A DNA stretch of 55,266 bases from Planctomycetota bacterium (GCA_030746555.1 JASLMK010000036.1:1-55266); one strand, 5' to 3'. Numbered from the stretch's first letter, positions 16,672-26,381 are shown. Program-made: numbers and translations. The notes: generated by a model from the sequence alone, not told the origin.

Positions 16672-19600
16672 TCACTCCAGGTCGACGTCGATCTCGACCT
16701 GCTCCGTGCCCTCTTCGAGGACGACCTCCTCGAGGGTCGCTCGCGCGAGCCCCCTCCACACCGAGACCTCGTACACCCCCGGACCATGGTGCCCCAGGGC
16801 GAGGCGCCCGTCGGAGTCACTGGCGCCCTCGCCGGCGAAGAAGCTGCGGAACCCGCCGCCGACCGGCCCGGCTTCCGCACCCTGCGCATCGGTCCGCCTG
16901 AGTCGTCCGCGGGCGCCCGAGACCGGGCCGTCGGCGCCGCGCACGACGGCGATCACCTCGATCCCCTCGGCGAGCCGAAGCTCGATCGCCTCTCGTTGTT
17001 CATCGGTCGAGACGACCACGCCCTCGAGCCGTGCGGGCGCGAAGCCGTCCTTGGTGGCGGTGAGGGTGTAGGTCGCGGGCGAGAGCGACTCGAGCCGGAA
17101 CTCGCCCGCCTCGTCGGAGCGCGCACGCACGGGTAGCAGGTCGCCCTCGTCCTCGCGCGAGGCCAGCACGGCCGCACCGGCGACGGTCGCGCCATCGGGA
17201 TCGCGCACGACGCCCCGTAGTGCCAGGGCCGCCCGCAGGGTGACCTCGATGCCGCGTGCGGTCTCGGACTCGGCGAGTTCGAGGACGATGGGCTCGAGGG
17301 CGGCGAGCCGGTGGCCCGCTTCGCGCGGCTCCGACGGTGGCCTCACGTGTAGCTCGTACTCCCCCGCCTGCATTCGCGAGAAGGTGAACTCGCCATCCTT
17401 GTCGGTGCGCTCGCGGAACACGGCCCCTCCGGAGCGCTGGATCATGGACCCGATCAGGCCGCCGACCTCCGTCTGCTCGGTCGGGCGCAACACGACCTCG
17501 CACGAGGCGACCGGCTCCCCGGTGACCTCGTCGACGACGCGCCCCTCGACGCCGCCCTCGGGATAGCGCAGGTCGAAGCGGAACTCGGCGATGTCCGGCA
17601 CGTCGACGGTGACACGAACCTCGGCTCCGGAGCCTGAGATGCGGAACTCGTGCTCGCCCGGAGCGAGGCCGCCGAACTCGTACTCACCGCCGGCTTCGAT
17701 GCGGGCCATCTTCACGTCGACACCGAGCAGATTCTCGCTCTCGAAGCACAGGGCCGTGACGCCTCCCCGCTCGACCGGATCGCCGCGGTCGGTCACCACG
17801 CCGAAGACGCGCGTCCCCCCGGCGGACTCGTCGACGATGTCGAAGCGCACGTCCCCCTCGGCCGGAACGGTCACCATCTCCAAGTCGAAGCTCGTGAGGA
17901 AGCTCAGCGGGTTCAAGGCGGCGTCGCCGCGCGTCGCCACGACGAAGTAGCCGCCCGGGGCCATGTGCTCGATACGGTACTCCCCCAACTCGTCGGCGAG
18001 CCCCTGGTAGAGCCCCGTTCCCACGCTGCGGTTTCGCCCACCGGCGAACTGGGCGGGCGACATCGCGAACACGATCGAGGCGGGCAGGGGACGGCCGTTG
18101 CGGTCCTCGACCGTGCCGTAGAGCGCGCCTCCGTCGTGCAGTTCGACCAGCACTCCCTCCAGGACACCCTGCTCCTCGAGCACCAGTTCCCCCACGCTGC
18201 CCGCCAGGTAGTCGGGATGGAAGGCCACGACGGTCAGCTCTCCGGGTGCGACGCCGGTGAGCTCGAACGCGCCGTCGCCCTCGCTCCGCACGGTCTCGTC
18301 GCCTAGGAGTCCCAGACCGGCCGCGAAGCCGAAGAAGGCAGGCGGCAGGTTTCGAACGAGGTCGGGGGGGCGCCGCTCTCCCCGGCCGCCCTCTCGGTCG
18401 CCGCGCCGCCCGCCCCGACCTCCCCCGAAGCGGCCGTCCCCGGGAGCCAGGGCCGTGACGTGCGCCCCGGCAACTCCGGCGCCCAGGGAATCGACGACTC
18501 GACCGCGCACGACGCCGCCCGGGCTCATCATCACGATCACGCCGCGGGTGGTCTCTCCCTCTGCGACGGTGATCGCCTCCATGACGGTCGGCAAGTAGCC
18601 CTCCGCCTCGAAGGTGAGGCTCACCTCTCCAGGTTGGACGGACTCGACGCGAAAGCGTCCCCCCGCGTCCCCCACGAGCTGTCCGCCGGTGAACGGATTC
18701 AGACGCCCCGGAGCTTCGGCGGTCAGCTCGACGCGGTCGGGAGTGGTGATCGAGAAGCGCCGGACGGGCTCTGCCCGCTCGCGGTCCATGACGACTCCCT
18801 CCACGACGCCGCCCCCGAGGAGGACGATTTCGATCTCCTCACCCTCCTCATCGGGCTTCCAGCGATGGCGCTTGTCGCGATAGGAGGGCTTGTAGAAGTC
18901 GATGCGGTGGGGCGCATCCCCGGGAAACGGGCCGGCGCTGAAGCTGCCATCCGCTGCGGTCTTGGGGAACACGAAGCCCTCGACGGCCTGGGAGAGGAAC
19001 GGGGCGAAGGTGATCTCCAAGCCCCCATCACCCATCTCGTCCCAGTCCACCAGGTCCCAGTGCACGTTGACGCCCCCGATCGGCCGTCCGGCACTGTCGA
19101 CCACCCTCCCGGTCACGATCGGCCCCGTCGCGAGCTCGATGTCGGGAGCCTCTGCCGAGCCGCCGTCGGGGACGAGCACACCGGCGCCGCGTCCGACCAG
19201 GTAGCCTGGGGCGTAGCACAGCACGTCCACCTCGCCGGGGGGTACGCGATCGATCGCGAACTGCCCCGCCTCGCCGGTCACGCGGTGGGAGGCGAGCAGC
19301 AGGTCGCCGGCCATCCGCAGGTCGCGCAGTCCCCGTGGCACGACGCCGACGTGGGCCCCGGCGATGGGGCCGACCGCGCCCCCCTCGTCTTCGGGGAGCG
19401 GGCCCAGCACGCGACCGCTGAGCAAACCGCCCTCACGGGCGGTGACAACGACCGCCGTGTCGCGGCCCGGCCGCACGTCGATGCCGAGGGCGTGGGAGAG
19501 CGCGATCCCTGCGGCCGCCGCGCTGGCTTCATACCCGCGCCCGGGAGCGACCCCCCCGAACGCAAACCGCCCCTGCCCATCGGCGACGGTCTCGAGCATG

Positions 19601-20334
19601 CGCATGGAACCGTCCCGAGCCGAGTCCAAAAAGAGCCCCGGTCCCGGCTCTAGGACGACCTTCGCCCCGGCAACGGGCCGTCCGTCACGACGACGAACGA
19701 CCCCGATGACACGACCCGCGGCGCGCACGAAGACCTCGACCGGACCGCCGGCGCCCGAGGCCAGGACATCGGCCCGGGTAGGAGCCTCGGGTACGTGGTA
19801 GGGACTCTCCACGTGGAGGTACCAGGAGCCCTCCATCACGCCCTCGAAGGCGAACGCGCCGAGCTCGCCGCTCTCAGCAACGGCGACCGGATCGGCGCGC
19901 CCCATGAAGGCGGGATCCAGGCCCGTCAGCGGCAGGACGCGCGAGAAGAAGTCGGCACCGATGGGCGGCATGGGGAGCAGCTCGACTCGGGCGCCGGGAA
20001 TCCCGTGGCCGTCGGCCCGGTCGATGACGTGGCCGGTCAGGACGCCCGGGCCGGCGAGGCGCACCCCGACCCCGACCCCGGCTCGGGCGACGAGCTCGGT
20101 GGCACGCAGGTCTGCGCCGGGGTCCTCTTGGTCGGGGCGCGGCGGTGCGGCGAGGTCCGCCTGGGCTCCGGAGCCCGGGTCGCTCTCGAGGGCGATTCCG
20201 GCGGACTCGACCCTCTCCGGCGAGGAGCTCCACCACAGGAGCAGAGCCAGACAGGCGGCGATCAGCCCGATCAGGGGCAGGAGTGTGCGCACGGCGGCGC
20301 CGCGTCGGCCTCGGTCGCGGGGGCGCTGGATCAT
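16672..20334 (-). CDS. Giant membrane-anchored protein of carboxypeptidase-regulatory-like domains (1)
   Basis: The product has 1220 aa. A basic N terminus and a single membrane helix (about residues 15-37, LLPLIGLIAACLALLLW) are followed by roughly eleven Ig-like CarboxypepD_reg/prealbumin-like units, each starting with a G-x-V-x-D-x-x-G-x-P-V-x-G-A-x-V pattern (for example GRVIGVVRRRDGRPVAGAKV, TGRVVDSAGRPIGG, RGRVVDSLGAGVAGAHV). There are no catalytic motifs, so a periplasmic or surface scaffold is likely. A Gly/Arg-rich insertion (GGGRGGRRGDREGGRGERR) interrupts the sixth unit. A TACAAT -10-like box lies 34 nt before the ATG at 20334. A paralogue lies at 50628-54035. The partner or function is unknown. 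Confidence 0.8.
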   Translation of the reverse strand: MIQRPRDRGRRGAAVRTLLPLIGLIAACLALLLWWSSSPERVESAGIALESDPGSGAQADLAAPPRPDQEDPGADLRATELVARAGVGVGVRLAGPGVLTGHVIDRADGHGIPGARVELLPMPPIGADFFSRVLPLTGLDPAFMGRADPVAVAESGELGAFAFEGVMEGSWYLHVESPYHVPEAPTRADVLASGAGGPVEVFVRAAGRVIGVVRRRDGRPVAGAKVVLEPGPGLFLDSARDGSMRMLETVADGQGRFAFGGVAPGRGYEASAAAAGIALSHALGIDVRPGRDTAVVVTAREGGLLSGRVLGPLPEDEGGAVGPIAGAHVGVVPRGLRDLRMAGDLLLASHRVTGEAGQFAIDRVPPGEVDVLCYAPGYLVGRGAGVLVPDGGSAEAPDIELATGPIVTGRVVDSAGRPIGGVNVHWDLVDWDEMGDGGLEITFAPFLSQAVEGFVFPKTAADGSFSAGPFPGDAPHRIDFYKPSYRDKRHRWKPDEEGEEIEIVLLGGGVVEGVVMDRERAEPVRRFSITTPDRVELTAEAPGRLNPFTGGQLVGDAGGRFRVESVQPGEVSLTFEAEGYLPTVMEAITVAEGETTRGVIVMMSPGGVVRGRVVDSLGAGVAGAHVTALAPGDGRFGGGRGGRRGDREGGRGERRPPDLVRNLPPAFFGFAAGLGLLGDETVRSEGDGAFELTGVAPGELTVVAFHPDYLAGSVGELVLEEQGVLEGVLVELHDGGALYGTVEDRNGRPLPASIVFAMSPAQFAGGRNRSVGTGLYQGLADELGEYRIEHMAPGGYFVVATRGDAALNPLSFLTSFDLEMVTVPAEGDVRFDIVDESAGGTRVFGVVTDRGDPVERGGVTALCFESENLLGVDVKMARIEAGGEYEFGGLAPGEHEFRISGSGAEVRVTVDVPDIAEFRFDLRYPEGGVEGRVVDEVTGEPVASCEVVLRPTEQTEVGGLIGSMIQRSGGAVFRERTDKDGEFTFSRMQAGEYELHVRPPSEPREAGHRLAALEPIVLELAESETARGIEVTLRAALALRGVVRDPDGATVAGAAVLASREDEGDLLPVRARSDEAGEFRLESLSPATYTLTATKDGFAPARLEGVVVSTDEQREAIELRLAEGIEVIAVVRGADGPVSGARGRLRRTDAQGAEAGPVGGGFRSFFAGEGASDSDGRLALGHHGPGVYEVSVWRGLARATLEEVVLEEGTEQVEIDVDLE

Positions 20335-20552
20335 GGTCGGGAACGGAGTCGGGGGAGCGGGGAACCAGGATTGTATGACGAAGCGGGCTGGGGGAGATTC
20401 GCGGGATCCCCCATCGCTTCCTGCCCCCGGACCGGGTGGCGGCGGAGGGTCCCGGGAGCCCTCGCCCCTCCCTCGACGGCGCGCCCGTATCCGGATCCGG
20501 GCAGGCGCCGTAAGATCGGGCCGGACCGCCGATCCGACGACCGCGCGACACG

Positions 20553-22307
20553 ATGCGCCCCCGCAAAGAACCCGCGGGCCGAGCGCGCGCCTGGGTCCCG
20601 CTCGCCCTCCTGGGCACCGCCGGGCTCCCCTCCGCCGCCGCCCAGAGCCCGCTCTTCGTCTTCGACGGGGATGCTCCCGAGGACCGCTTCGGACACGCTG
20701 TCGCCGGCGCGGGAGACGTCGACGGCGATGGTCACGCCGACTTGATCGTCGGCGCCTGGCTCGACGACGACGGAGCCGCCGAGGGCGGTTCGGTGCGCGT
20801 CTTCTCGGGAGCCGACGGCGGCGTGCTCCACGCCTTCGACGGCACCGCCGCGACGGGCTCCTTCGGCGCCTCCGTCGACGGCGCGGGCGACGTGAACGGC
20901 GACGGCCTGGACGACGTGGTCATCGGTGCCATGCACGATTCCTCCAGCGGCACCGAGGCCGGTTCCGCGTTCGTCTTCTCCGGGAGCGACGGCGCCCTGC
21001 TGCATTCCTGGGCGGGAGCGGCAAGCGGGGAGCGCCACGGTGCGGCTGTCGCCGGCGCCGGGGACGTGAACGGCGACGGGTTCGATGACGTGATCGTCGG
21101 GAGCCCGACGCGCGGCGGTGGTTTCCTCTTCAAGGGCGGAGCGGTCGTGTACTCCGGACAGGACGGTTCGGTGCTCTACAACCTCGACGGTGGAGCGTTC
21201 TGCGATCATCTGGGAGCCTCCGTCGCCGGAGCGGGTGACGTCGACGGCGACGGCCGAGCCGACATCCTGATCGGGATTCCAGGACACGATCTCTCCGCCG
21301 TGGACGCCGGCGCCGCGCGCGTCCACTCTGGCGCAGACGGGAGCGTGCTGTACGAGTTCCACGGCGACGCCGCGGGCGATCGCTTCGGGACCGCCGTCGC
21401 GGGAGCCGGCGACGTCGATGGCGACGGATCTCCCGACCTGATCGTCGGCGCCGAGGGCGCTGACAGGGGCGGCTTTGGCGCCGGCATCGCCCGGGTCTTC
21501 TCGGGCGCCGACGGGAGCGCGCTGTTCACCCTCGCCGGCGATGCCGACGGTGATCGGTTCGGTGCCGCGGTGGACGGCGCGGGGGATGTGAACGGGGACG
21601 GGCACGCGGATCTGATCGTCGGCCTCCTGCAGGCTGACGGACCCAGCGGGATCGGCTGCGGGGCCTTCCGGGTCTTCTCGGGCGCGGATGGCAGCGTCCT
21701 GCAGGCGGGCTGGGGCGAGAGCGGCGGCGACTGGCTGGGCTGCTCCGTGAGCGGCGCCGGCGACGTCGATGCCGACGGCCTCGACGATTTCATCGTGGGA
21801 GCCTTCGGCGACGATCCCAACGGGGATCGTTCGGGCAGCGCGAGCGTCTTCGCCGGCCTCGCCGTCGCCCCGCTCTGCGGCGACGGCGCGGGTCCGCCCT
21901 GCCCCTGCTCGAACACGCCGCCCCTGGGGACGGGCTGCCCCAACTCCTCGAGCTCCTCCGGCCTGGCGACGGCCTCAGCGGCGCTGCACGGAGGGTTCTC
22001 GATCCACGCCACCGGCCTCGTACCCCGGACACCCGCCTTGCTCCTGGCTGGCGACCGCGCCCTGGCGAACGGTCTGGGCACGCCCTTTGGAGACGGGATC
22101 CTGTGCGTGGGGACGAACGTCGCCCGCCTCGGGCTGACCCTCTCCGACCCGTCGGGGCGCGCCGACTGGGACCCCGCCGCCGAAGCCACCGGGGGGTACC
22201 GTCCGGGACGGACACGCTTCCTCCAAGTGTGGTATCGCGACGCCCTCGGCCCCTGCGGCGGCGGGTTCAACTTCACCAACGGTGTCCGTGTCACCCCGCG
22301 CCCCTGA
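20553..22307 (+). CDS. Secreted seven-bladed FG-GAP beta-propeller with Cys-rich C-terminal domain
   Basis: The product has 584 aa with a signal peptide to about residue 30. Seven FG-GAP/integrin-alpha-type repeats follow, each with F/L-G-x-x-V-x-G-A-G-D-V-D/N-G-D-G (a calcium-binding DxDGDGxxD loop) and D-x-I-V-G. Seven is the number needed to close a propeller; the last repeat reads DVDADG instead of DVDGDG. The final 140 residues or so form the Cys-rich domain (CPCSN, GTGCPNS, FGDGILC, FLQVWYRD, CGGGFNFTNG) shared with the metalloprotease and the gene at 55068. Adhesion or carbohydrate binding is likely. It is followed after 4 nt by another secreted protein gene. Confidence 0.85.
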   Translation: MRPRKEPAGRARAWVPLALLGTAGLPSAAAQSPLFVFDGDAPEDRFGHAVAGAGDVDGDGHADLIVGAWLDDDGAAEGGSVRVFSGADGGVLHAFDGTAATGSFGASVDGAGDVNGDGLDDVVIGAMHDSSSGTEAGSAFVFSGSDGALLHSWAGAASGERHGAAVAGAGDVNGDGFDDVIVGSPTRGGGFLFKGGAVVYSGQDGSVLYNLDGGAFCDHLGASVAGAGDVDGDGRADILIGIPGHDLSAVDAGAARVHSGADGSVLYEFHGDAAGDRFGTAVAGAGDVDGDGSPDLIVGAEGADRGGFGAGIARVFSGADGSALFTLAGDADGDRFGAAVDGAGDVNGDGHADLIVGLLQADGPSGIGCGAFRVFSGADGSVLQAGWGESGGDWLGCSVSGAGDVDADGLDDFIVGAFGDDPNGDRSGSASVFAGLAVAPLCGDGAGPPCPCSNTPPLGTGCPNSSSSSGLATASAALHGGFSIHATGLVPRTPALLLAGDRALANGLGTPFGDGILCVGTNVARLGLTLSDPSGRADWDPAAEATGGYRPGRTRFLQVWYRDALGPCGGGFNFTNGVRVTPRP

Positions 22308-22311
22308 GATC

Positions 22312-23475
22312 ATGCGAGCCGCCGCCACACGAATCGTAGCGCCCTGGATCGCGCTCTGCGCCGTCGCCCCGGCGTCGGCCGCCCCGCAACTGGGCACGGC
22401 CCATCCCCTCTCCTCCTACGCGATGGCCGCCGTCGACGATCCAGGTAGCGTGACCGGCGCGACCGAATCCGCCCTCGGAGTCCCCGACTATGATTTCACC
22501 AACGATCAGGGGCTCGGTTTCGGTGCAGGAGCGGAGGCCTTCGACGTCGGCGAGGCGACGGTCCTGATCCTCTCACGCCCCGCGAGGGACGTCGCCGGGC
22601 AGGACGACCTGGTGATCTCCGCCTTCGTCGGCGGCCTGGGAGCGACCGACAGCGCGCTGGTGGAGGTCTCGGTCAGCACCGACGGCGTGCTATTCCACAC
22701 GGTGGGCTCCTTCGACACGGCGAGCGGGCGCACGAACTACCCCCACCCCCACGAGGAGGACTTCGCGGGCGTGAAGCACTTCACGGTGGATCTTGGGGGG
22801 CACGACATGACCACCCATGTGCGCCTCGCCAACACCGCGGGCAGCCCCGAGGGCCTGCGGCTGGACTCCCTCGAGGCGCTCCATCCCCACGTGCCTTCGA
22901 GCCGCGCCTTCGAGCTGCGTCTGGAGCGCTATCGCGGGAAGAACGTCCTGCGCTTCCTGGTGCGCATCAAGAACATCGCGGCGCCCGGCGGCGCGGGGAT
23001 CCACGAGCTGCGCATCGACAAGCCTCCGCCGCCGGCCGACACGAATCTCCAGGAGACCTGGACCCGCCTCTACGACCAGGCCGGTACGGCTGCCTTCGAC
23101 AACGTTCGGCCCCTGTTTCTGTGCGTGGAGGGCTGCATCCGGGACAACGGACCCGACACCCTGTTCAGCCGCCACGTCTGGTCGGAGGACGGCGTGCGCG
23201 AGACCCCCACCGGACTCGGCCTCCCTCCCGGGCACCAGGCGGCGCACAAGCGCTACCGCAACTTCGATCTCGATGTTCCCAACAGCGGCTACCTGTCAGG
23301 CTTCAGCTTCACGGTCTCCTTCACCGACGGAACGACGCATCAATTCGACTTCGACGGCGACGTCGTCGGTCAGGCGAGCGCCGGGCGCCTCTACCAGAAG
23401 TACCAGTACTTCGACTCCACGCCGGCGATCAGCGGTCCCCTCCGGACTCGCACCTACGAGTTCATCGGCCCCTGA
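22312..23475 (+). CDS. Secreted protein of unknown function, operonic with FG-GAP protein
   Basis: The product has about 387 aa. The ATG at 22312 gives a signal peptide (MRAAATRIVAPWIALCAVAPASAA). The frame is open from 22282, inside the previous gene. The first half (VTGATESALGVPDYD .. LVEVSVSTDGVLFHTVG .. FTVDLGGHDMTTHVRL) resembles beta-rich surface domains that describe event- or date-like secreted proteins in related genomes. The second half is unrecognised and soluble, with few Cys. Only the secretion signal and the linkage to the FG-GAP gene support a surface role. The 3' end overlaps the convergent epimerase by 14 bp. Confidence 0.7.
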   Translation: MRAAATRIVAPWIALCAVAPASAAPQLGTAHPLSSYAMAAVDDPGSVTGATESALGVPDYDFTNDQGLGFGAGAEAFDVGEATVLILSRPARDVAGQDDLVISAFVGGLGATDSALVEVSVSTDGVLFHTVGSFDTASGRTNYPHPHEEDFAGVKHFTVDLGGHDMTTHVRLANTAGSPEGLRLDSLEALHPHVPSSRAFELRLERYRGKNVLRFLVRIKNIAAPGGAGIHELRIDKPPPPADTNLQETWTRLYDQAGTAAFDNVRPLFLCVEGCIRDNGPDTLFSRHVWSEDGVRETPTGLGLPPGHQAAHKRYRNFDLDVPNSGYLSGFSFTVSFTDGTTHQFDFDGDVVGQASAGRLYQKYQYFDSTPAISGPLRTRTYEFIGP

Positions 23476-24439
23476 ACAGGGCGGCGCGCAGGACCTCCTC
23501 GAACGGCCGCGGGGTCCAGCCGAGCTCCTCGGCGGCTCGCGAAGCATCGCAGTAGAAGCAGGTCGCCGACATTCGCATCGCCTGGGGCGTGGCGCGCTCC
23601 ATGGGCCGGACACGGTCGATGGCGGTCACGAGACCTCTCAGGGCGGACCACAGGGGTCGCGGGACCCGCAGGCGCGCCGGGGGGACGCCGGCGATCCGCG
23701 CGACCGCGCGGGCGAGGGCGAGCGTGTCGAGGTTGGATTCGCACAGCAGGTAGCGCCGCCCGCGCGCCCCGTGCTCCAGGGCGAGCAGGCAGCCTTCGGC
23801 GACATCCTCGACCCCCACGACTGCCAACCCCCCGCCGGGGACGGCTCGCACACGACCGCGGGCCATTTGTTGCAGGAACCACGCGCTGTTCGAGCTCTCC
23901 GGTGCCGGGCCGAACACGGCGCCGGGGTTGACGACGACCACATCCAACTCGACCGCGGCGTCCAGGGCGAGTTCCTCGGCCTCGCGCTTGGTGGTCACGT
24001 AGGAGACCGCGAGCTCGGAGCCGTTGAACTCCGCGCTCTCGTCGAGGACGTGGCCTTCTGGAGAGTGGCCGACCGTGACCATCGAGCTGACGTGCACGAT
24101 CCGTCCCGCAGCGATCCTCCGGCAGGCATCGAGAACGTGGCGCGTCCCCTCTACGTTGATCCGCCGGGAACGCTCGCCGTCCCGTGTGCGATAGCTGATC
24201 AGGGCGCCCGAGTGGATCACGTCGAGCTCCGATCCTCCCGCAGCCGCCTCCATGGCTCGCAGCACGTCCGCGCGCGAGGCGAGATCCCCCTCGTGCCAGG
24301 TCACGTCGATGCCCTCGAGCCGGCCGCGGTCGGAAGTCGGGCGCACCAGGACGTGCACCTCCCTGCCGCGCTCTCGCAGGGCCTTGGCGATGAACACGCC
24401 CAGGAATCCGGTGGCGCCGGTCAGGAAGACGGGCCTCAC
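23462..24439 (-). CDS. NAD(P)-dependent epimerase/dehydratase (extended SDR)
   Basis: The product has 325 aa. FLTGATGFLGVFIAKALRERG is the Rossmann GxxGxxG nucleotide site at the N terminus, a conserved DVIHSGALISY follows, and YVTTK is the catalytic YxxxK. The overall pattern (RGRRYLLCESN, PRPFEEVLR) is that of 3-beta-HSD/dihydroflavonol-reductase-like or hopanoid-associated sugar epimerases. It starts with GTG at 24439, overlapping the TGA of the sensor kinase (GTGA), so the two are co-translated. The substrate is not predictable; a nucleotide sugar or steroid-like lipid is possible. Confidence 0.82.
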   Translation of the reverse strand: MRPVFLTGATGFLGVFIAKALRERGREVHVLVRPTSDRGRLEGIDVTWHEGDLASRADVLRAMEAAAGGSELDVIHSGALISYRTRDGERSRRINVEGTRHVLDACRRIAAGRIVHVSSMVTVGHSPEGHVLDESAEFNGSELAVSYVTTKREAEELALDAAVELDVVVVNPGAVFGPAPESSNSAWFLQQMARGRVRAVPGGGLAVVGVEDVAEGCLLALEHGARGRRYLLCESNLDTLALARAVARIAGVPPARLRVPRPLWSALRGLVTAIDRVRPMERATPQAMRMSATCFYCDASRAAEELGWTPRPFEEVLRAALFRGR

Positions 24440-26358
24440 GACGGTTCCGCGGCGCAAGGCAGGCTCAGCACGGCCCGCGTGCCGCCGCCTTCCTCGGAAA
24501 CGGGCTCGATATCGATCTCCCCCCCGAGGCCGTCCGCCAGGCGCTTGCAGATCGCCAGCCCCAGGCCGGTGCCGTGCGTTCGCGTCGTGAAGTAGGGCTC
24601 GAAGAGCCGCTCTCGGGCCTCGCCCGTCAGGCCCGTGCCCGTGTCCCGCACCTCGACGCGGGCCCGCTGCTCCGTCGGGCTCACACGCACCTCCAGTCGG
24701 CCTCCCTCGGGCATCGCCTCTAGGGCGTTGGAGACGAGGTTGATCAGGATGCGGCGCACGTCGTTGGGGTCGGCGAAGGCGCTGCAGGCCTCGCCCTCGA
24801 CCACGACGCGGACGCCGAGCTCCTCCGCCCAGGCGGCGTTGAGGTCGAGGATCTCCTCCACCAGCTCGTTCAGGTCGAACGCGCGCAGCTTTGGTTCATG
24901 CTCCCCGGCGAAGGCGTGGAACTCGCTGGCGATGCTGCGCATGTTCGCGACCTGGCGCTGGATCAGGTCGATGGTGCGGTCGAAGATCCGGTCGAAATCC
25001 TCGCTCCCCTCGTCCCGCGCCCGCTTCAACAGGTTCGCGGAGAGGCTGATGGGGGTCAGGGGGTTCTTGATCTCGTGCGCGACCTGGCGCGCCATCTCCC
25101 TCCAGGCGGCCTCCTTCTCAGCCTTGACGATCCGCGCCCGGCTCTCGCGCAGGTCGGCGGTCATCTTGTTGAAAGCCTCGGCGAGCTGGCCCAGCTCGTC
25201 GTCGGTGGCAACCTCCACCCGTGCGTCGAGGTCGCCCGAGGCGATGCGCCGGGTGTGGCGCTCGAGCTCGAGGATCGGCCTGGTCGTTCTCCGGGCGATG
25301 AACGCCGTCCAGAGGACGACGACGCCAAGCAGGAGGCTCGTCGCGTTGATCAGGAGGTTTCGCAGCTCGTTGACCGTTGCGTAGATGTCGTCGTTGTCGA
25401 TTCCGATCCCGACCACCCAGCCGAACCCGCGCTCGCTGTCAGGGCGACAGTGCTTGAAGGCTGCGTTCTTGAGTGCGCCTCGGAACTCGTACTCGGGGTA
25501 CATCGCCCAGTCTTCGGCTTGTGCGGCGCGCGCGAGTTGGGGCAGCTCGACGGGAGGCTGTGAGACGCGCGTCCCGAGGATCTCCACGCTGGGGTGGGCC
25601 AGGATCGTGTCCGCGTCCGAGCCCCACAACCAGGCGTAGGTCGACGAGTAGATGTCCGCTCCGATCAGACCCTGGAAGTAGTCCCGGCGCCGGGCGTCGA
25701 GGATCATGGCCTGGTAGAAGTCCCACCCCACCAGTCCGAGCACGACGCCCACGACCTCCTCTTCGCGCACCGGGTCGCGAACGGGGACGGCGAACCCGAC
25801 GTGACGACGGGCGGGATCGGCTGGCTGCGAGGCCGCCCCGGGGAACAACAGCGGTGCGGCGTGGTGGTCGATGCGGACGAGCTCGCCGGATCTTGCGCGG
25901 CGGAACCAGTCGGCTACCCGGTAGTCCCTGCTCCGGATGCGCTCGAGAGTCTCTGAGGGCAAGGGCTGGTCGTGCCCGTCGCGCGTGTTCGAGACGCGGT
26001 ACTCGCCGTCGGCGCTGACGGCGAGCAGCAGGTCGAAGGTCCCGTCGGAGCGGACGAGTTGGTTGAAGCGGGACTCGAGGACCTCGTCGAAGGCCGCCTC
26101 CTCGCCCTGGTCCACGGCGACGCACCAGCCCACGAGCGGGTCGCCGGCCCATCCGGCGACGTCTTCCCCCTGGCGCAGGACCTCCCGGTCGATCTGGTCT
26201 GCGAGGTCCGCCGCTCGGGTGAGCAGGAAGTAGTGGACGACGTCCCACGACAGCCGGTGCGCCAGCTTGCCGTCCACGTACCAGGCGAAGCCGACGAAGG
26301 GGACGACCACCGCGGCCAGCACGGCGAGGACCCACTTGGTCGATATGCGCCGGATCAT
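24436..26358 (-). CDS. Membrane sensor histidine kinase (Cache-like sensor, HAMP, NtrY/AtoS-type core)
   Basis: The product has 640 aa. TM1 (about 8-27) is followed by a large periplasmic region of about 300 aa of double-Cache type (GWDFYQAMILDARRRDYF, YSSTYAWLWG), TM2 (about 335-355), a HAMP linker (RRTTRPILELERHTRRIASGDLDARVEV) and a dimerisation box with His428 in HEIKNPLTPI. The ATPase domain has N (NLVSNALEAM), G1 (DTGTGLT) and G2 (HGTGLGLAICKRL) boxes. There is no response regulator nearby; the downstream partner is an epimerase translated from the overlapping GTG. The sensed signal is probably a small periplasmic ligand. Confidence 0.9.
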   Translation of the reverse strand: MIRRISTKWVLAVLAAVVVPFVGFAWYVDGKLAHRLSWDVVHYFLLTRAADLADQIDREVLRQGEDVAGWAGDPLVGWCVAVDQGEEAAFDEVLESRFNQLVRSDGTFDLLLAVSADGEYRVSNTRDGHDQPLPSETLERIRSRDYRVADWFRRARSGELVRIDHHAAPLLFPGAASQPADPARRHVGFAVPVRDPVREEEVVGVVLGLVGWDFYQAMILDARRRDYFQGLIGADIYSSTYAWLWGSDADTILAHPSVEILGTRVSQPPVELPQLARAAQAEDWAMYPEYEFRGALKNAAFKHCRPDSERGFGWVVGIGIDNDDIYATVNELRNLLINATSLLLGVVVLWTAFIARRTTRPILELERHTRRIASGDLDARVEVATDDELGQLAEAFNKMTADLRESRARIVKAEKEAAWREMARQVAHEIKNPLTPISLSANLLKRARDEGSEDFDRIFDRTIDLIQRQVANMRSIASEFHAFAGEHEPKLRAFDLNELVEEILDLNAAWAEELGVRVVVEGEACSAFADPNDVRRILINLVSNALEAMPEGGRLEVRVSPTEQRARVEVRDTGTGLTGEARERLFEPYFTTRTHGTGLGLAICKRLADGLGGEIDIEPVSEEGGGTRAVLSLPCAAEPS

Positions 26359-26366
26359 CCTCGGCG

Positions 26367-26373
26367 TATCCTA
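26367..26373. promoter_or_regulatory. Bidirectional -10 box between divergent genes
   Basis: The 23-bp gap has TATCCTA. On the plus strand TATCCT (26367-26372) is 9 nt before the ATG at 26382. On the minus strand TAGGAT (26373-26368) is 9 nt before the ATG at 26358. Neither gene has room for a leader or a Shine-Dalgarno sequence, so both mRNAs would be leaderless and the two promoters mutually exclusive. Confidence 0.45.
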
Positions 26374-26381
26374 CGCACCCA

